DNA of 7,427 nt from Phycisphaeraceae bacterium (lineage in GTDB: Bacteria > Planctomycetota > Phycisphaerae > Phycisphaerales > Phycisphaeraceae). Below the pieces are notes generated by a model. That model had not been told where the DNA came from, did not search any database, and was given only the letters and a program-made list of their open reading frames with translations. The DNA is taken from NCBI GenBank assembly GCA_029260695.1, contig JAJDCT010000174.1:1-7427 (forward strand). The letters run 5' to 3'. Positions 6,001 through 7,427 of the stretch are shown here, in pieces; the stretch's first letter is position 1, and each line of letters opens with the position of its first letter. Position numbers and translations under genes: made by a program.

Positions 6001-7427
6001 TGGTCAGGGGCGACCAACCCGTGAGTATCCAGTCCTGGCTGTCGGAGTTGGGGACACTGCTGTCGACTTCGCAGGTGTTACCGCGTATCGACCTGCCGCT
6101 GTCGGCGCCGCGGCTTATTCAAGGCCGACCGATGCCCCCGCCCCTGACCGGGGGGGCGCCGCCGCGCGACCGGGTGTTGATGCGTGACGAGCAAGCGGTC
6201 TGGATGCTCTCATCACCGGGCCTTGATGAGGTCTGGAAAAAACCGCTGCCGGCGGCGGATATGCGTGTGTTGGCCATGGACGGTCGGCAGGTGCTCTGGT
6301 GGTCCCAGGAAACAGGCCAGCTTGGCGCGATAGACAGCCTGTCGGGCCGGGCTCTGTGGCCGCCGATCGACTACGCACACGCGCTGGACGAGGCGGGCGA
6401 CTCCAGGCACCGTCTGGAGCAGCGGACAAATGAGCAGCTTCGGCTCGCCCAACTCCTCGGCGGGGTCGGGGTACGCAACCCTCGCGCCGTCCCGCCTGGG
6501 TCTGCTACCGGCGCACCCCTGACCGCGGTCGATTTGACCACCATCATCCTCGCCGATCGACTCGGACGGATCGTCTGCATCGACCGCCACACCGGGCAGA
6601 TCCGGTGGCGCAGATTAAGCACATCGGACAACATGACTTCGCTTGCGGTTGGCGACGGGCTGGTGGCGATCGGCGGGGCGAGTTGGCTGGACACGCATGT
6701 ACAGCACGGCATCGTCACACTGCTGGATATACTCACGGGTGAGCCTCTGCAGACACAGATACAGTCCGAAGAGGTCCCCGCCCGGCTTGGGTTTGCCGAC
6801 AACGGCCTGCTGGTCATGGTGGGCAACCGCAAGCTCACGGGCTACGACCCCGCCACAGGCCGTACACAATGGCGCCGCGATCTTCCGCGGTTGGTCGGCG
6901 TCCGCAATGCTTGGTTGGGGGGGGGCATGTTGATCGTTTCGATCCTCCAGGGCCAAGTCGGCACGGCTCAGATCGGCACGGGGCTGGTCGTGGATCTGGA
7001 TAGCGGGCAGGTCGTCAACCAGTTGGCGGCCCGCTCGGTCTTAGGGCATGCCCTGACATTCGAGGCGATCGAAACAGACGGGCGGTGGCAGGTAATTTCG
7101 CCGATGCAGGCTGTGGCCTTAAACGCATCGGGCCGGACTCGCTGGTCCGACGCGATCTGCGCCCCCATCGGCCATGTCCTGATGCAACTGGTGGGCGGGC
7201 GTTACGTCTGCATCGTCAGCCGAGCCGGCACGCAGCAGATACCGATCCTCCCCGGGCCCAACGCCGCAGGCGGGGTTGAACTGGAACAGGCCCTGAGGGT
7301 AGCCGCCGCCGCGGGTCGGCTGAACGTCCAGGCGGGCGGCTACCGACTTTACCTCCTGGACCGGCAGACCGGGGCGATCACCACAGACACACCCATTGGC
7401 AGCCTCCCCGGCCCGATCGACCCCGCA
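3057..7427 (+). CDS. Giant exported TPR / PQQ-like beta-propeller protein, 3' end outside window
   Basis: One stop-free frame of 1457 codons reaches the window edge, so the C-terminus is missing. The ATG at 3057 starts a signal peptide: Arg5/Arg7, a hydrophobic stretch from about 8 to 23, probable cleavage after Ala24 (LCA|Q). No lipobox is convincing. Domain order: TPR-like helices from about 54 to 250; a first propeller, about 268-703, with recurrent PQQ-like strands of the form YDRASGWHLW (321-330), DAQAGRELW (392-400), LDGRTGTVRW (496-505) and FDGRTLEKLW (592-601); a second helical block, about 704-1005, with TPR-like units near 803-836, 895-935 and 951-973; a Pro-rich linker, about 1008-1038; and a second propeller from about 1039 on, with IDRHTGQIRW (1175-1184) and YDPATGRTQW (1263-1272). 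Such propellers usually bind proteins rather than act as PQQ enzymes, as in BamB, and I see no clear catalytic site. A scaffold role in the periplasm is inference. AGGGG lies 15 nt before the ATG, too far to be a normal ribosome binding site. Not recognised as a named gene. Confidence 0.9.
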   Translation, partial: MILARDRIWLACGLLCCSASWLCAQPVVPGAPAAVVGQAEAAPRQPVYIEDSPAAQDLADEALELRDQGRFADSAQRLRRLVDEYPSKLMPSVEGTYTDAVLWARGALRSDEQLLKAYRSLYGPVAERAVSLAMPTAAKPIDIEALREVLTRYTLTPAGLDAGLALGAYHLERAEGRDAFGVLDELQDHPDLQAHLGRYHFQLALSGLLLSDTAEYDAHRQALQELTDPSYLAELNALANRTHPPLRFQHDPNGLAPIASRLPQSMDAPLWEVKFIEGYTGGLPNRPNLRQVPPGQSLLRVIPSGDPTRVYLNLGDKVAAYDRASGWHLWDVADRPASQTGRVMAIPGRGFLTEPRGVLAVGGRAFSLLGWMNPRQKPQAANLGGVSLVGIDAQAGRELWRVKPGELDQALERASFDGTPIGGDGRIYTLVKRVQVSGLHDLYLTAVDEVNGGLLWRRHLSSSSTQGNYNTGPSARMVLRGGRVYVSDNRGIVCALDGRTGTVRWLTLLPDAGLVNPSGRRVALPVKDLPAPVLIEAGLLVPPIAGSDTHVLLDLHSGRVLRELNGGGWQMVQSCYPAGGDVLAVDEGVTCFDGRTLEKLWQTPLDSQRYGPVLGRPAVDLHMRPASATKLTPRNQTMAVFQDADPDQAGVVVLNTQLRLVVLRLADGAVLADPPLTSPGNVMLARGQVVIASTDSLYAYTDWLTAHDQLTSRAEQDPTDPQPGLALARLALRTGHESAVLEGIDLALSSLNESLPDTHEQLARQSRVYGLLGEIIDPSSGAGISLRGELLDRMATSATTPGQEVAYQLTNGLYLEELGHPDRAAEHYQAVLADRSLAVELYTVGHGSIRAGFEAKRLLKALIETHGREVYRPYDLQAGHELTELRARGVRDAQRYTDLADRYPLAVSVNDTRTFAAEIFSQAGEATAALRQLQAVYLNTVSVDDLSTVAGRIVQMYLDEDRPDLARRWLRRVNREHAGLILVRGDQPVSIQSWLSELGTLLSTSQVLPRIDLPLSAPRLIQGRPMPPPLTGGAPPRDRVLMRDEQAVWMLSSPGLDEVWKKPLPAADMRVLAMDGRQVLWWSQETGQLGAIDSLSGRALWPPIDYAHALDEAGDSRHRLEQRTNEQLRLAQLLGGVGVRNPRAVPPGSATGAPLTAVDLTTIILADRLGRIVCIDRHTGQIRWRRLSTSDNMTSLAVGDGLVAIGGASWLDTHVQHGIVTLLDILTGEPLQTQIQSEEVPARLGFADNGLLVMVGNRKLTGYDPATGRTQWRRDLPRLVGVRNAWLGGGMLIVSILQGQVGTAQIGTGLVVDLDSGQVVNQLAARSVLGHALTFEAIETDGRWQVISPMQAVALNASGRTRWSDAICAPIGHVLMQLVGGRYVCIVSRAGTQQIPILPGPNAAGGVELEQALRVAAAAGRLNVQAGGYRLYLLDRQTGAITTDTPIGSLPGPIDPA

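Noticed and set aside
6371..6838. Minus-strand open frame of 155 codons
   Set aside because: Antisense to the second propeller; Ser/Arg/Pro-rich translation typical of a shadow frame.
1..7427. Mobile element, CRISPR array, toxin-antitoxin or defence system
   Set aside because: No transposase, integrase, spaced repeats, small paired genes or tRNA-linked sites were found; the three genes are a housekeeping enzyme and two exported proteins.

Overview
The window holds three genes: two complete ones on the minus strand and one very large plus-strand gene that runs off the right end. The DNA is GC-rich and codon use favours G or C in third positions. Signal peptides, a DUF4139 protein and a giant exported TPR / PQQ-like propeller protein together suggest a Gram-negative bacterium, plausibly a planctomycete (Phycisphaerae-like). 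That placement is an inference from protein style; there is no rRNA or other marker here to prove it.

Layout. Positions 10-1635 (minus) encode an exported DUF4139-family protein of unknown function. Positions 1636-1803 are intergenic and contain a strong intrinsic terminator for the next gene plus a possible weak promoter and a clear ribosome binding site for the DUF4139 gene. Positions 1804-2883 (minus) encode aspartate-semialdehyde dehydrogenase (asd), a housekeeping enzyme of lysine/diaminopimelate, threonine and methionine synthesis. Positions 2884-3056 are a short divergent regulatory region with a very good extended -10 element for asd, an overlapping weaker promoter for the plus-strand gene, and a perfect 11-bp tandem repeat in the asd leader. 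From 3057 to the end of the window (7427), a single stop-free frame encodes at least 1457 residues: signal peptide, TPR-like helices, a PQQ-like beta-propeller, a second helical/TPR block and a second propeller.

How they relate. asd and the DUF4139 gene point the same way, but a terminator separates them, so they are probably independent units with no evident functional link. The giant gene is divergent from asd and may share control DNA with it. I see no mobile element, CRISPR array, tRNA, rRNA or defence locus. This looks like an ordinary chromosomal region; the least understood parts are the double-propeller exported protein and the bidirectional promoter region.
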